The notes under the pieces were generated by a model. The model searched no databases. It was not told the DNA's origin and saw only the letters and a list, made by a program, of their open reading frames with translations. A stretch of DNA of 64,000 nucleotides from Psilocybe azurescens (taxonomy: Eukaryota > Basidiomycota > Agaricomycetes > Agaricales > Agrocybaceae): assembly GCA_023853785.1 (NCBI GenBank), contig JAJIRX010000680.1:1-64000 (forward strand), written 5' to 3'. The position numbers and the translations under genes were made by a program. This document shows, piece by piece, positions 47,702-59,702 of the stretch; the first letter of the stretch is position 1, and every line of letters starts with the position of its first letter.

Positions 47702-48494
47702 GGCATCTAAATTCTTTATTCTCTCTCGCCACCCACGGACCTTGTTCTTGCCGGCACCCTGTCTTTTTTTCTATCTTTTTGTTCTGTTCTGAACTTGGAC
47801 AAGCTTACAACCTTCTTACGAATTTACGACATGACTTGCGATGCCTCCGGTATCGCTGCTTTATGACAGCCTTGTTTGCTTTTGACAGAGTATAGTAACC
47901 GATTTGAGACCCATCGGATAAACGTTGTGGGTATATTGAGTGCGCAGAAGACTAAGTCCGTATGGACACATCTATAGACCTTGATCGGACCAAAGTACGA
48001 AATACAGAGAAAGGGCTAAATTGGGGATTAAAACAACGTTGGGGGTCTTGTGACGAAAGCACAGCTGTATTTTGTCCCAGCGAGGCCGAAAAGAGTCGGA
48101 GACTCGGATCTTGATAGGCGATAGAGACCCAGTGAGATGGATAGCTATCACTGCCGGTTTTCGGGGCGAAAAGGCGACGGTGGGCAGTGGGCAAACGAGA
48201 GAAAATCTGTGGCGGTATTACCGTATAGAACGCCTCGTGTAGACTCATCTCCGTTTCTTCAATCTCCGGTCGTTTCCTATATAAGCTCTCTCCCTTTTCC
48301 CAGTTTCCCATTCCCCAAACTCCCTTTCCCTCCCACCCGACCACCGACTCTCCCGCCCTCTCCCGTTCAGATCTCTGCAGTTCCCTCCCCTTCCCCCATC
48401 TCCAGGTAATTGCTCTAGCCATCTCCAAGGCCATCGATATACTGATCATGATTTTATCAAAGTCCCTTTTGTTCGCTCCCTTCGTACTACAGCA
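47702..48494 (+). promoter_or_regulatory. Upstream region of bHLH copy 2
   Basis: No gene seen. A CT/CCT-rich stretch at about 48290-48410 ends shortly before the ATG at 48495, like the pyrimidine tract in front of bHLH copy 1. Confidence 0.4.
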
Positions 48495-49610
48495 ATGTCG
48501 ATATCTACCACCCACATGCTCTCCATGGACTTTGACCCTAAGGCGGCTTTCCCTGAGTCCGTCTTCGATTCTTCTTCATTCAGTTACATGGACAGCGGCC
48601 TCGACTACTTCCAGTATCCCTCGTCTCCGCTTGGTGTTTCTGTTGGTCGTAAGTTCGATCTACGCCGGCGCCTTGTTCTTCGACTCATTTGTTTATAACT
48701 TCTCTAGTTCCCCAGGGCAGTCCCAACATGGACTACATGCCCATGGCAGAGTACACCTACCAATCGTCGTACGGACCTTCGTCTCCTCAGCGTCCCTTCA
48801 CCCCCGCAGAGGGCAGCAGCAGCGGCAGCAGTAGCGTCGCCCCTCAGACGCTCACCTATCCCCTTGAGCGCTGGCGAGCTCTCCTCTGATGGCATGGCTT
48901 CTGGCCGCATCAGCCGGGGCAGCGGCTCCCACTCGCCGCCCGCCGTTCCTTACGCTTCGACAGTGCCCCGCTCGCACCGCTTCAACCCCATCGCTGTGCC
49001 CGCCAACAGGCCCAGCACTCGCGCGGCTGCCGCCCACAAGCGTACAAGGTCAACAAGGGACAATGACGATTCCGATGACGACGATGACGAGGAATTCAAA
49101 CCTGGATCCATTGCTGGAGCCAACGACGCCCCTCGCGACACGTAAGTTCATGCTCGTTTATTTTGATGTTCACTCGTTTCTCAACGTCAATTATTTAGGC
49201 GCCGCGAAACCGTTCGCAAGCAGCGCATCGAGTCCGAGCAGCGCAGACGCGACGAGCTCAGGGAAGGCTACTCCCGCCTCAAGGAGTACCTCCCAGCGTC
49301 GAACCAAAAGGCTAGCAAAGTCTCTCTCCTTGATCGAGGTTTGTACTCTTGTTTGTATTGTCTTTCATAATACTAAATCTTTCTTCTAGCCACAAGTCAC
49401 ATCAGGTATCTCGAAGCCGTCAAGGAGCAACTGGAGGTCCGACTCAAGAGTGCCGATCATGAAGTTCACCGTCTTCGTTCTGTCAACGAGGCTCTGATGC
49501 TCACCCGCGTCGGTGCGCCCCCGTCCCCGTTGCCCCCGTCCCAGTCCTCCAACAGGCGCCCTTCCCAGGTGCCCAGTGATTGCGCTCATGCAATCCATGG
49601 ACCCGTCTGA
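48495..49610 (+). CDS. bHLH-leucine zipper transcription factor (copy 2)
   Basis: Paralogue of the factor at 40246-41301. ATG 48495 starts MSISTTHMLSMDFDPKAAF; a Tyr/Ser/Pro-rich N-terminus and an acidic Asp/Glu run (DDSDDDDDEEF) follow. The basic region is RKQRIESEQRRRDELR, helix 1 GYSRLKEYLP and helix 2 KVSLLDRATSHIRYLE. A zipper with heptad Leu (one position Ala) follows. Three introns are visible; the last splits the Ala codon of LLDRA exactly as in copy 1. One break at the C run 48860-48863 is repaired by removing one base. The stop is TGA 49608-49610 in the frame followed here. Another frame reads a few residues further, so the C-terminus is less certain than the DNA-binding domain. Confidence 0.85.
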
Positions 49611-51806
49611 CTTTTCAACATCGTCAAAATTCTCGTAGACAGACGTCAGACGGCCGCGACACGAGCTTCTTTACCTGCCTGGCCAGGTGATCATCCATCT
49701 CTATCTCCATCTTCGTATATACACTGCATTTGATTTATGACAACGGACTACACGCATTCTATCTATCTCATCCATATCGCATCTTTTGTTTACGCATCCC
49801 TTTCCTGAACGTCGACCGCACACTGTTTAGGAACTCATGCTTATAGGCTTGTGTATCAACGACACATCTTCTATGGTCCACGCGATCACCCACCCTCTGC
49901 ACTTCCCTCTCTCTTGCAGCCGTGCTGCACATTTCGTCGTCTGTCGATCCCCCCGGTGGTCGAGGTTGGCCTGTGGTCATCTTCGAGCTGCCTGGGTCTT
50001 TGGAACCGACGAAGTGGAGGTCATCGTCAACGAAACCCGATTACTTTTATGGGACCCCCGGATATCGGTCGATGTATGGCACGGGCACGACAACACGCAA
50101 GACCCGGACTAGAGCTTGAGGCGTAATATCTCCCCGCTCTTAATGAGCGCGTGTGAGTGCATGCTTCGCCTATGTCTGAGGCGCTTTCTTGCATCCTATC
50201 TTTTTTTTTGAAACCCGTCGACTTGCCCGCCATTGCAATCCCATTCCCAAACACTCCCATTCATCCATTTGCTTGAGGCGACGACCACTTCGTTGTGGTT
50301 ACGTGCCTCGCAACTGTAGCCGACACACTGGCATCGTACATCTTCGTTCGACCATTCCCTCGAGAATCAGCAGACGATCCACGACATGGATATCAATTTT
50401 CTGGCCTTCGACCAAAGCACACCTTTCCTGATCAGCCTACCATCAACGTTCTTCCCTGTATATTGCCAGCATCTTTATTGTGAATTATCTGTACCATTGT
50501 TCTACTATTTCCCCGATCTCCTACACTCCGCGAACCCCACATATTCCGATCGACGTTGTAGATGTCTGATCAACATTCGCGATGACGATCACTTACCGTT
50601 GCCCATCATTACCTTTCTGCGACTTCTACTTATCGTGCCCCTCGCCTTCATACATCTCGCGCCTGTTTACCTTTCCCTATCGATCTTCCTTTTTCCTTTG
50701 GCCCTCTCGTCGTACCATGTTTCATATGCATGGGGCGCACGGTGGCAGTTCCCTGCATGCAAGCAATGCACTTGGAATGCGGAATTGGATAAGGTGCCAT
50801 GACGGGCTTTGACCTTTGACGACGAAACGGATTTTTTATTGCCTTCCCTAACTAGTTGGATCCCAGCGCTTGGATAGTCCCTCGACCTCGCCCCACCCCG
50901 TCCTATCAATCTCACGATGCGGTCCAGTTATTCCCTGATGCCTCACCTTTCGCCTTCTTCGTTGCCGCCGCGCCTATAGCTACGGCTAGTCCGTCAGCTC
51001 GCGAAAGCATCGATAAAGTCGCTGAATGGTAGGCCTCTCATGGATCATACTGCAGTCATCGGAACTAGGACAGCCAGCAACTCTTGACGGCTACGCGACT
51101 GGTCTGGCAGGGACTGTGGGACCCCCAATGCCCAATCTCCTCGCTGAAGAGCTTGATGCTTTTCTCACCCTCCTCGCCCAGATTGTTGCCGCTCCGCTAG
51201 CTCGGGTTTGTTGGCGCTTTTGGGTTGGGATGCGGTGTGTGGTTCACTCTAACTTCTCTGCGGTCGGTATACGAAATCTCTATTTTACGACTCGAGTTTA
51301 TGCCCCTTTATGATACTATGTTCATTATCCATTTTACGTACCTCTCCTCCCACTCTGTAGTGTATACGCTTCATTCATTGGGTGCTCGTCCATTTTCGCG
51401 TCTTCGTGTGCTTGCACACGATATGGCAGCTCTCTTTCGCTCGCTATCCCGTTCCTCTACTTACGTACATCCTACCTCACGTTCATCCCTCAATCTGAGA
51501 TTGTGTTCTACATAGTTACGCTGTAGTACGATTTCTGTGTGATCTTACGACGCAATGAAACCAATGTTAAAATGTCTTTTACTATGCAAACGCTTCCTAA
51601 TATTTAACTCGAGTCATTGCTTGAATGGAATCCCTTGAGTGTGGACTTGTAAGGAGAGATAGGCATGTGGATAACGGCTTTCGGTACTTGGATCTGACTC
51701 GTCGTTGATATTTCCCGACTTGAAAAGGTCAGAGCTTCTGCTTGAAGCGTAATCACTCCCATCAACCTCATTTTCCAATCTTTCAAGTTCGTATCCTTAA
51801 GATAAG
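49611..51806. other. 2.2-kb region with coding-like fragments only
   Basis: No gene model could be built. Two plus-strand fragments look coding: one at about 49922-50116 containing PVVIFELPGSLEPTKWRSSS, ending in a basic tail; the other at about 50900-51230 containing MPNLLAEELDAFLTLLAQ. They may be extra exons of the bHLH gene, a separate gene broken by indels, or chance. Confidence 0.4.
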
Positions 51807-52341
51807 ATGACTGACGTCGCCGCCCTCCAAAGACAACTCAGAATCAAGACTGGTGTTGTGCAAAGGTACGCTTCTCGTCCTTCTGGTCTTGCAGGGTTTG
51901 ACAAAATCGAGGGACTGATCATATATGGATTTCAATCAGGCTCCACAAGGAAACCAAAGTTTATCTTCAAGAGACCACTCAACTTGAGACGAGACTCGCC
52001 AAACTTACCGCCGACCACGCGGAGGAGTGGGATATTAAGAATGCCGTAAGTCAAGTTGCGAATCTGTCCCCAAGGTGCAGGGGTGTGATAAAAGTTGGAA
52101 ATGCTAGGGCAAAATGGTCAATGAATCGAAGAAAATGATCCTCGACGCCGCCGCTCGTCTGGAGAAGGCAGTAGATGATCTCCGGAGTGTTATTGTGCGT
52201 AATAAAACAGCTACTTTACTAATATTGTATTGACTATCTCCACCCCAGACGTCGACTAAAAATGAATCTGCCTTGCCAGCCGACGACGAGACTCTCTTGA
52301 AGGCAGAGGAGATCATCAAGGAAGCGACCTCCACCGCATAA
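51807..52341 (+). CDS. RBL2: Tubulin-specific chaperone A
   Basis: Tubulin-folding cofactor A, a small three-helix cytosolic protein that captures beta-tubulin on its way to the alpha/beta heterodimer. ATG 51807 starts MTDVAALQRQLRIKTGVVQR. After intron 1 (51867-51940) come LHKETKVYLQETTQLETRLA and ADHAEEWDIKNA, then KMVNESKKMILDAAARLEKA and ADDETLLKAEEIIKEA, ending TAA 52339-52341. Two more short introns are in phase. The 110-115 residue length is normal for the family. It is convergent with MED11, whose stop lies about 140 bp away. No frame break seen. Confidence 0.92.
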
Positions 52342-52482
52342 TTGACGTACAAACGCTTGAAGCGATATTTTTGGGATAGAAACGACTGTATATGTAAAAG
52401 ACCAACAGCATGATGGAAGTGTAATCGTCAAATGTGGATGATCAACGAGAATACCTTGAGCGAGAGGAGCACAAAGACCTCT

Positions 52483-53145
52483 TCATCGGTGTACACCATT
52501 CTCACTGGATCCTGGATTCTGTTCGGTCTCCTCTCGTGCGCTCTTTAAGCGGCTCAGAGCAGCCAAGATTCCCTTCCATGCATCACGTTCGACTCGTTCC
52601 TCTTGGAGTCCTCGGTTTGTCTTCAATGCATTGCCGTCCGCAGGAAGGCCTACCCCTAGTGATGGGGGTATGAAGCCTGGGGGAGGCGCGTTGATTGCAG
52701 ACGGTGCAATGCGGGAATGCCTGATATGAGCAAGTGAAGAACGTATAGCTACTTGAATTGACTAGGCGCGGACGAACAATTGGGAAGTGTTGGAGTCAAT
52801 TAGGCTTAGAATGAACTGTAATACACGCACATCGAGGCGCTCGAAGTATTCGCTGACTTCGAGAACAAATTGTTCGGACCTCTCTTCACCCTGTGGTAGA
52901 TTATCACCTGGCGCATCCGTCTGTGGCAAGGTCAGTAAGGAGATGGACGATGCAGCGAGCGCGAGGAGACGCGTTATATCCTAGATGTAGTGTTGGACTA
53001 TGAGATTATACATGGTCAAGGCTGTTATTAACAGTGTTACCTTGTCCACCTCACCAAGAGCGTATATCTGTCTAGCTGTGCGACTTGTAGTCCAGATGGG
53101 ATCAATTTCTAAAGGATCGACCTCATGTTCAGCAGCAGAAGCCAT
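52483..53145 (-). CDS. MED11: Mediator complex subunit 11
   Basis: Head-module subunit of Mediator, the Pol II coactivator. Three exons: 53145-53041, 52980-52831 and 52761-52483, with introns 52981-53040 and 52762-52830. ATG 53143-53145 starts MASAAEHEVDPLEIDPIW, then ARQIYALGEVDKDITRLLAL, a Leu/Ser-rich helix, EERSEQFVLEVSEYFERLD spliced to SIQVAIRSSLAHIRHSRIA, then a Pro-rich segment and a helical tail (EERVERDAWKGILAAL) ending TGA 52483-52485. The helical pair, with ALGE..KDI and EYFERLDSIQ, is the Med11 pattern; basidiomycete forms carry this longer C-terminal tail. All junctions are in phase. Identification rests on motif memory, hence the moderate confidence. Confidence 0.75.
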
Positions 53146-53347
53146 GTCCCTAGTGCAATATGAGGCACGATGACAGTCAAAAGTCAAGAGACAATAACAT
53201 TTGGTAGAATTCAATCACGCGTTTTGTAAACAACAATATATGGTTAACACTACAAGTACTAGTGACTATAAAAACTGTACAGATGATGTCCTTCAATACC
53301 TTTCATTTGCTTCAGTAGATTTTGCAGAGTTTTCCGTTTGAGTGCAC

Positions 53348-56300
53348 TCAGTAGCCACCGTGGCGTTTGCCATGTTTCTTTCTCTTGTCATCGTCCGAAT
53401 CACTATCATCCGCACGGCGGTTGCGACCACCATCGATGTTTAAATTCTCCGCGCCAAATGTGTCACTGCGCCCTCCATAGCTCGGCGCATATCCTGATGA
53501 AGGAGCCTGTCCATACTGTTGCTGTTGGCTACCATAACTTGGCGCATATACAGACTGCTGCTGCTGACCATACTGCCGTTGTCCTTGAGGCGACTGTCCA
53601 TAGCCCTCGTGTCTACCGTAGCTCTTGCGCTCGTCGTCGGAATCGTCTTTTTGCGACCATAGTCACCACGGACACTCGATGCGCTGCCGCTACCATAGTC
53701 AGCCTGTGGTTGAGCTTGTCTGTACTTCTTATGGTCGTCACTATCAGAATCACGATCACGTCCAGAGTTGTGGGCACGAGATTTCTTGCGCTCATCGTCG
53801 GAGTTGTTTTCCTCGCGACCATAACCACCACGGCCGCCCGGTGCGCTGCCGCTGCTATAGTTGGCCTGGGTCTGAGTTTGTCTGTACTTCTTATTGTCGT
53901 CACTATCAGAATCACGATCACGTCCAGATTTGTGGGTATGAGATTTCTTGCGCTCATCGTCGGAGTCGTTTTTCTCGCGACCATAACCACCACGGCCGCC
54001 CGGTGCGCTACCGTCGCCATAGTTGGCCTGGGTTTGAGTTTGTCTGTACTTGTTGTCATCGCTATCGGAATCGCGATCACGTCCTGATTTGTGGGTACGA
54101 GAATTGTCTTGTCCGTAGGCGTTTTGGCCGTAGCTTGGTCTGTCGGTCCGATCTCCATAAGCATGGGCTGCCCCACGTCGGTCATCGTTGTCGTCAAGAC
54201 GACTTTGATGTCCATAAGCTTGACCAGAACCACGTCGGTCATCGTCGTTATCCCTCCGGGTCTGACGTCCATAAGCTTGACCAGAACCACGTCGGTCATC
54301 GTCGTCATCCCTGCGGGTTTGACTTCCATAAGCTTGACCAGAACCACGTCGGTCATCATCGTCATCCCTGCGGGTTTGACTTCCAAAGGTTATTTGACTG
54401 TGAGTTTGTGCATCGTCTCGTCGGCTACCATATGCTAGTGTTTCGTCACGTCGACTACCGTATGCCGATGTGTTATCCCGACCTTGGCCCCCATATCCTC
54501 CAACATTCTCCTGTCGCTTTGGAGCACCATATGTATCATCCTCGTCATTTCGACGCTGAGATCCGTAGCCTCCTGTGGTTGCCCCGTGTGTATTCGAGGA
54601 ATCATTTCTGCCATATGAACTACCGTGTTGTTGTTGTGCCTGTCCATATGATGACGTGGTTTGGGAGGTACGGCCAGAGCTTTGATAGTTTGAGGTGTTG
54701 GAGGCTGAAATTTCCTTTAATCCGTGCACTATGCGTAAATCAGGAGGAGAGGGTCTTACCAGCATATCCGCCAGCTACAACGGCCGAAGTCTTTTGAGGC
54801 GTATATCCATGGCCGCAGCCACCATAGCCAGCCTCCTCTGTGACCTCCAATCCTGGCCGTTTATTTTTATGGTCGCGGACACTTTCCTGAATACGCAAAA
54901 TAGCATGAGACCAGGTTTTTGCGTATAAGATATCGACTAACCTTGGTCAACGAGTTGAGAATCTCTCGCGAGTCGCTTCCAAGTCCATTGATCCACCTTT
55001 CCATGTGGTCATACATTTTATTCTGGATTTCAGATCGACCTGTTGCATAGTAAGGGTGGTGGAAAGCTTCGAGGATCTGCGAACTGTTGAGCACCACTTC
55101 AAGCATCGTATGATCAAGCATACCTGATCGATAGTGTGATTGGGGTTGTTATTATTGCTCCAGGCTTGAACAATCAAATTTACACTGTTTTCGACAACAA
55201 TTTGAGCAATCTTTCCAGCGGGCTCGTTGAGAATAAGACCAAAGTGATCCTAAAACAATTTCAGATATCGAATGTGAACGCGAAGGTTGATGCACAGCAG
55301 ACCTTTGACAGAAGACTGTGAGAAGGGTCATGGGCCCTGGAATTGTTGAAAACCTGCAAAAATCAGACGATTGATAAAGTAATTTCAATACGAGGATAGG
55401 CATACCTCGTATTGGTCCTCATTATCGATCACAGCTTTACTGCCTTCATCGAGAACCGATGTCGCTTGGCTCAAGATTGGCTATAAGACAGTATATGGTG
55501 AGAGGGGTTTGTAGGGCTACAAAGAGGCATTAACATACACCAAGATATGGGGCCAAGATGGTGTAAACATCTGAAGAAATGTCAATTTTATTCGTATGAT
55601 GTTATCAGTACTCTTACATTCATTCATGGCGTTGGAGAACTCTTCAAGCAAATTGGTGAGACCAGGAACCATTTCGATCTTCTTAATGATATCTCTCATG
55701 ATGTCGTCGTGCCACTTCAACAAGTCTAAGAGTTTTTTTTGAACTTCAGGAGGGGCAATATCATCAGGATTGAAATTATAGGCTTTGGTTTCCTGTTTGA
55801 TTTCTTCTCCTGGCTGAGCTTGTCTTCATTTCCGCCACCAAACTTGCTGAGGATGTTCTTGAGAGTAGATATTTTCGAATCATTACCTTCTTGGGAGGCC
55901 TAAATTTTGAGGGTTAATATCCGTTTAAACGAATACTGTAGTAGCTTACGTTGCTCATTTTTGCAGAAAGATCCGTAACGCTAGCCTGACTCAATTTACT
56001 GTTGTCGAAAAGTAAGGCAAGATATAGCAAAGTGAAAGGACAGTGTACTCACTCTCCTGCTTCTCCCAAAAGAGAATGTAAGAAATCAGCGCCTTTAATA
56101 TGGGATCAGTACTGAAATAATTGGACTAGGTGATGTATAGGACTCACTTCCAAAAGTTCCAGTTACAAGAGGCGGAGCACGACCGTTGGGAGTATTGATA
56201 GTAACTACTCATGAAGTAAGATCGATTTGGCATGTTTTGGGGTTTGCGTGTATAAACTGACCTTGATCGCCAACATGACAGAAAACCTCTTTGTGTCCCA

Positions 56301-57502
56301 TCTTGCGAAGAGCGAGTTCACACCAATTGCTATGAGCCAGTAGATCTTCCAAAGTGTGAAGACCGGTTCCAAGGAGACGATACGCTTCCCAGAGGTCGGC
56401 GCCCTCTTTCCCACCAGCGCGGCGTCCATGCTCAATACAAGCCTCCAGAGTTCGGCGGATAAATGCAGTTGATGTGTCCCATCCTTGGTTCTCTGTGGCT
56501 ATATATTTCTTCGCCAGGTCAATAGGTAGAAAACAACATCTAGTAGTTATAGCTACCTTCATTCCAGTACTCTCATCGATCTCAAGTTCACGAGAATCGA
56601 CAGGAGGACGGAGCTTAGGGTGATATCTTCGTGCATCCCCTTCAGCCTGAGCGTACCCCCTTCACGGTAGTGAGAGAAGGTCAATACAATATACAAGTTC
56701 TGTGGTTATAAATACCCACTTAGGATTGTCGATATGTTCCTATGCATTTGCGTCAAAAACTGAGTGATGTGTAGCAAGAAAACAACATACCACAGGAAGA
56801 TAAACCCCAAGTCGGTCTGCGGTAACTTCATATTCTTGAGAAGCAAAGCCAAAGGTCTAAACGGAACGATCAACTACACCAGCATCTTCTGTGGTAACCA
56901 CAGCGCACAGAAGAGACTTACCATGAAACCAAGAACAGAAACGACAAGCACTAGAGTATCGGCCGACAGTTTACTCAATCCAGCAATATCCATAGCCTTC
57001 ATTCGATACTCAAGTTAGCGCGATCAAAATAGAGTACCAAGCAACAAACCTGAGAATAATCTCTCAGCCAATTGCCCTATGAACATCATTTAAACAAATC
57101 AGCTTTTGGTCGATTACTGGTAACAGTATACGCGAACTCACGAAATAGACTTTCTTGATATCACTTTTACTGAATTTCGATCCACCTGTGGCGCGGTTGA
57201 TCACAGAAGAAGCGAGTTTGCCCAGAAGACCTGAACTGTGGGCAGTGATCGCAGCTCCTCCGGCGGATTTGACCAACGTCTCAAGGATGTTTTCGATATC
57301 TCCATGGCGGAAAGCTTTATCTGCATGAGAGATGTCCGTTTGAGGATGACGGTCACTGATATAGGATGAGACTACGCACCATTGAGATAGGCAAAGTCAG
57401 GGATGTCTCCTGCTCCAAAAGCGTAAGTCTCTACAGGAAGCAGGACGACAAGTATTGTGATGAGCAAAAAGTGCTTGTAAGGCTGGGTGACATGCCAGGC
57501 AT
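53348..57502 (-). CDS. HET-C family protein with repeat-rich C-terminal tail
   Basis: Homologue of Neurospora HET-C, a secreted or membrane-associated protein whose alleles control heterokaryon incompatibility in that species; its role in mushrooms is unknown. A hydrophobic signal-like N-terminus (FLLITILVVLLPVETYAFGA) precedes FRHGDIENILETLVKSAGGA, VYFGNWLRDYSQAMDI, WDTSTAFIRRTLEACIEHGR, LLGTGLHTLEDLLAHSNWCE, VEHSVNLIV-like and ILEAFHHPYYATGRSEIQ blocks typical of the family. The tail is Gly/Tyr/Arg/Asp-rich with two tandem repeat families and ends HGKRHGGY at TGA 53348-53350. The start is ATG 57500-57502 or 57491-57493, with a likely missing C just after it. The T run 53648-53652 (A run on the coding strand) carries another break. 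There are many small introns. Confidence 0.88.
53640..54110 (-). repeat. 162-bp tandem repeat in the HET-C tail
   Basis: Three copies of a unit of about 54 codons. The segment 'ctatcagaatcacgatcacg' recurs at 53741 and 53903 (162 bp apart), and a variant at 54062 (159 bp, one codon shorter). Each unit encodes GRDRDSDSDD, KYRQTQTQANY, GSAPGGRGGYGRE and NDSDDERKKS with small differences. Confidence 0.9.
54171..54390 (-). repeat. 57-bp tandem repeat in the HET-C tail
   Basis: About four copies of a 19-codon unit. 'ataagcttgaccagaac' starts at 54214, 54271 and 54328, exactly 57 bp apart, with degenerate outer copies. The protein unit is close to QTRRDDDDDRRGSGQAYGS. Confidence 0.9.
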
Positions 57503-57634
57503 ATAAAAGTAGATTTGTAGGTTAGGAGGTCAATGAAGTTAAGGATTAAAAGGTGAAATTGTTATTATGAGGAGCTGTAGTAATGCCAAGCCAATCTAAA
57601 TGACATTAGTTATCTACTTATCCTTGGCATCTAA

Positions 57635-59521
57635 CTACAGTTTCTTCAATCTAAGTTCCTTATTCACTATCCTCTTTTTCTGATCTTTGACCTCTGAGCC
57701 AAATTGTTCCTTCGTAGACTTTTTCTCGGCTCGTCTAGTTTGCCTCTCAGCTTTGACTGCGGCTTTTCGGGCTTTCTTTTCTTCCTTACTTTCATCGCGC
57801 GGTCTACCAACAGCAGCTTGTCTTCGTGCTGCGCGGTGATATTAGATATGCTGACCAAAAGTATTCAGTCTCACTTACCGGTGCCATCGTCAGAGTCGGA
57901 ATCATTATCACCCTCTGAAGCAGGTCCAAATGAAACCTTATTTGTCTTAGACGAAGGTTTTGTATTTTCAAATGTTTTCAAAACAGAAGGCAAGCCAGTC
58001 TTGCGATCAAGCATGATTTTGGGGCCGGGCTTCAGATCACGGGCACGAATAAGTCGCGGGTGGTTTTCAAGGTTCGTATAGGTGGCTTTGGGAAAGAAAA
58101 GAATTCAGCGAATTCAAGAAAGGAAATAAGTGTCGACTCACTAAGAATAGTCTCGCAATCCCATCTATCCTTTTTATCATCATCGCTGGGGAACAGGTGT
58201 GCATCGAATTTTTCGTCATCAACTTCTTCGTTCTCTCCATTCATTATACGAACACGTTCGTCCTGACCCATCGCGCGGCGTAGGCTATCCAGTTTGTCGA
58301 GGCCACTTTCACCCTCCATTCTGGGCTTCATCTTGCGACCTAAAATTTCGTAGTCGTTCAAGAAAGTATTGACCATAGAATCAAAATCGTCGCGAGAAGT
58401 AATCAATTCGGGTGCTTCGTCGGAGTCGCCGTCTTCGTTCGAGCCGCTTTCTTCTTTGTCTTCATCATCTTCGTTATATTGCTTCAAAATCATCTAATGA
58501 AAAAATAACAGTAATTCAAGCTTTGATTCAAATAGTCAAAAGTGGAGATTATACCTGATCGAAGCGTTCATCGAGTGTCTGGAGCGCTTCGTTACGGAAC
58601 ATAGAAGAACTGCTCATACTGTAACCAGAGGCATCACTGGTGCCCTTTCTTCTCCTCTTCCCCTTTCCACCGATAACGGACATCGCGGGTAATGTGCCGA
58701 CTGTATCGCCTCCTTCAGAATCGTACCCATCGTCACTTCCCAGGACTGTTGAATGTGTTTTCTTGAAGTTTGCGAATTTCTGTTCCCAGCCACCGTCTTC
58801 TTCATTGAGATCTTCCGACCGCATTGCACTCCCTTCGGCAGCTTCATCTATAAAGTTGAAATCGACTTCTTCATCACTTGCTCTCTCTCCATCGGCTACC
58901 AATTGATCAAAAAATCGTCGTCTAGTTCGTCGTCTACAAATTCATCATCTTCCAGTGCTTCAAGAACCTGACGAAGATGGGCGTCCATGTCGGGCTGGAA
59001 TCCGGATATGCTAGCGGGCACCGCCTGTTGCGATTCATATGTTCTAGGCAATTCGGATGTGGATGCAAGCACGCCCTCCGGAAGATCTAGCAACTCTATA
59101 CCATTCTTTCGACGATTTTTGGACTTTTGAGCGGAAGTGGAAGGTGCTTCGATGAGAATACTTTCGACCCCATCTTCTTGAACGCCAACTGGTCGAAGAT
59201 GACGCATGTAATCATATTCTGAGTCATCGAAATAAACCCCGTAAAGGCTGGCTTCTCCAGTGTTTTCTCTGACATCGTTAAGTTCATGAGCAGAGAGGGC
59301 AGTTTCGAGATCAACTCTAGATTTTCCCTAGATAAGATGCTAATTAATACTGCACATGAAAGAAATTTGAAATAAAGCACTTTTTTTGCGTTATCTCGTT
59401 CGAAAGGCTTCAAGACGCGATCACTTGCTTCTGGGTCATTTATAAGAGGATCTCTTTGAGAGCGATGGACAAGTTGAAAATGTTTTGCGCCTGGTTGGCG
59501 AAATATCGATTTAGACGGCAT
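57635..59521 (-). CDS. LTV1: Ribosome biogenesis protein LTV1
   Basis: 40S subunit assembly and export factor, bound to the head of pre-40S particles. ATG 59519-59521 starts MPSKSIFRQPGAKHFQLVHR and continues SQRDPLINDPEASDRVLKPF, diagnostic of the family. An acidic region, DYMRHLRPVG, MDAHLRQVLEALEDDEFVDD, RMEGESGLDKLDSLRRAMGQ and a basic coiled C-terminus (EEKKARKAAVKAERQTRRAE) end in LRLKKL at TAG 57635-57637. The A run 58909-58914 (T run on the coding strand) appears one base short and cuts the frame between DDDF and DQLVADGE. Otherwise the length (about 520 residues) and introns are normal. It shares a 181-bp divergent promoter with TAF2. Confidence 0.9.
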
Positions 59522-59702
59522 GATGGGAGTCTGAAGCGAGAAGGGTTATCTTACATAATCCTCAGCTTGGTCTTGCCTGACCACCATCATCTTACCCGTT
59601 CGCAGTATTAGGACCCAGCTCATTCCACCCTTTCACCCTCCTTTCTACAACTTTCTCCAGGACATAGGTCTTCATTGATCTCTTTGTCCCTGTCTGCTAG
59701 AC
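59522..59702. promoter_or_regulatory. Compact divergent promoter of LTV1 and TAF2
   Basis: Only 181 bp separate the two ATGs on opposite strands, so both genes must start from shared or overlapping control DNA. No specific binding motif was identified with confidence. Confidence 0.6.

Noticed and set aside
53625..54797. Plus-strand frames of up to 390 codons across the HET-C tail
   Set aside because: They are antisense shadows of the in-frame tandem repeats. The minus-strand frame carries the HET-C context and splice sites.
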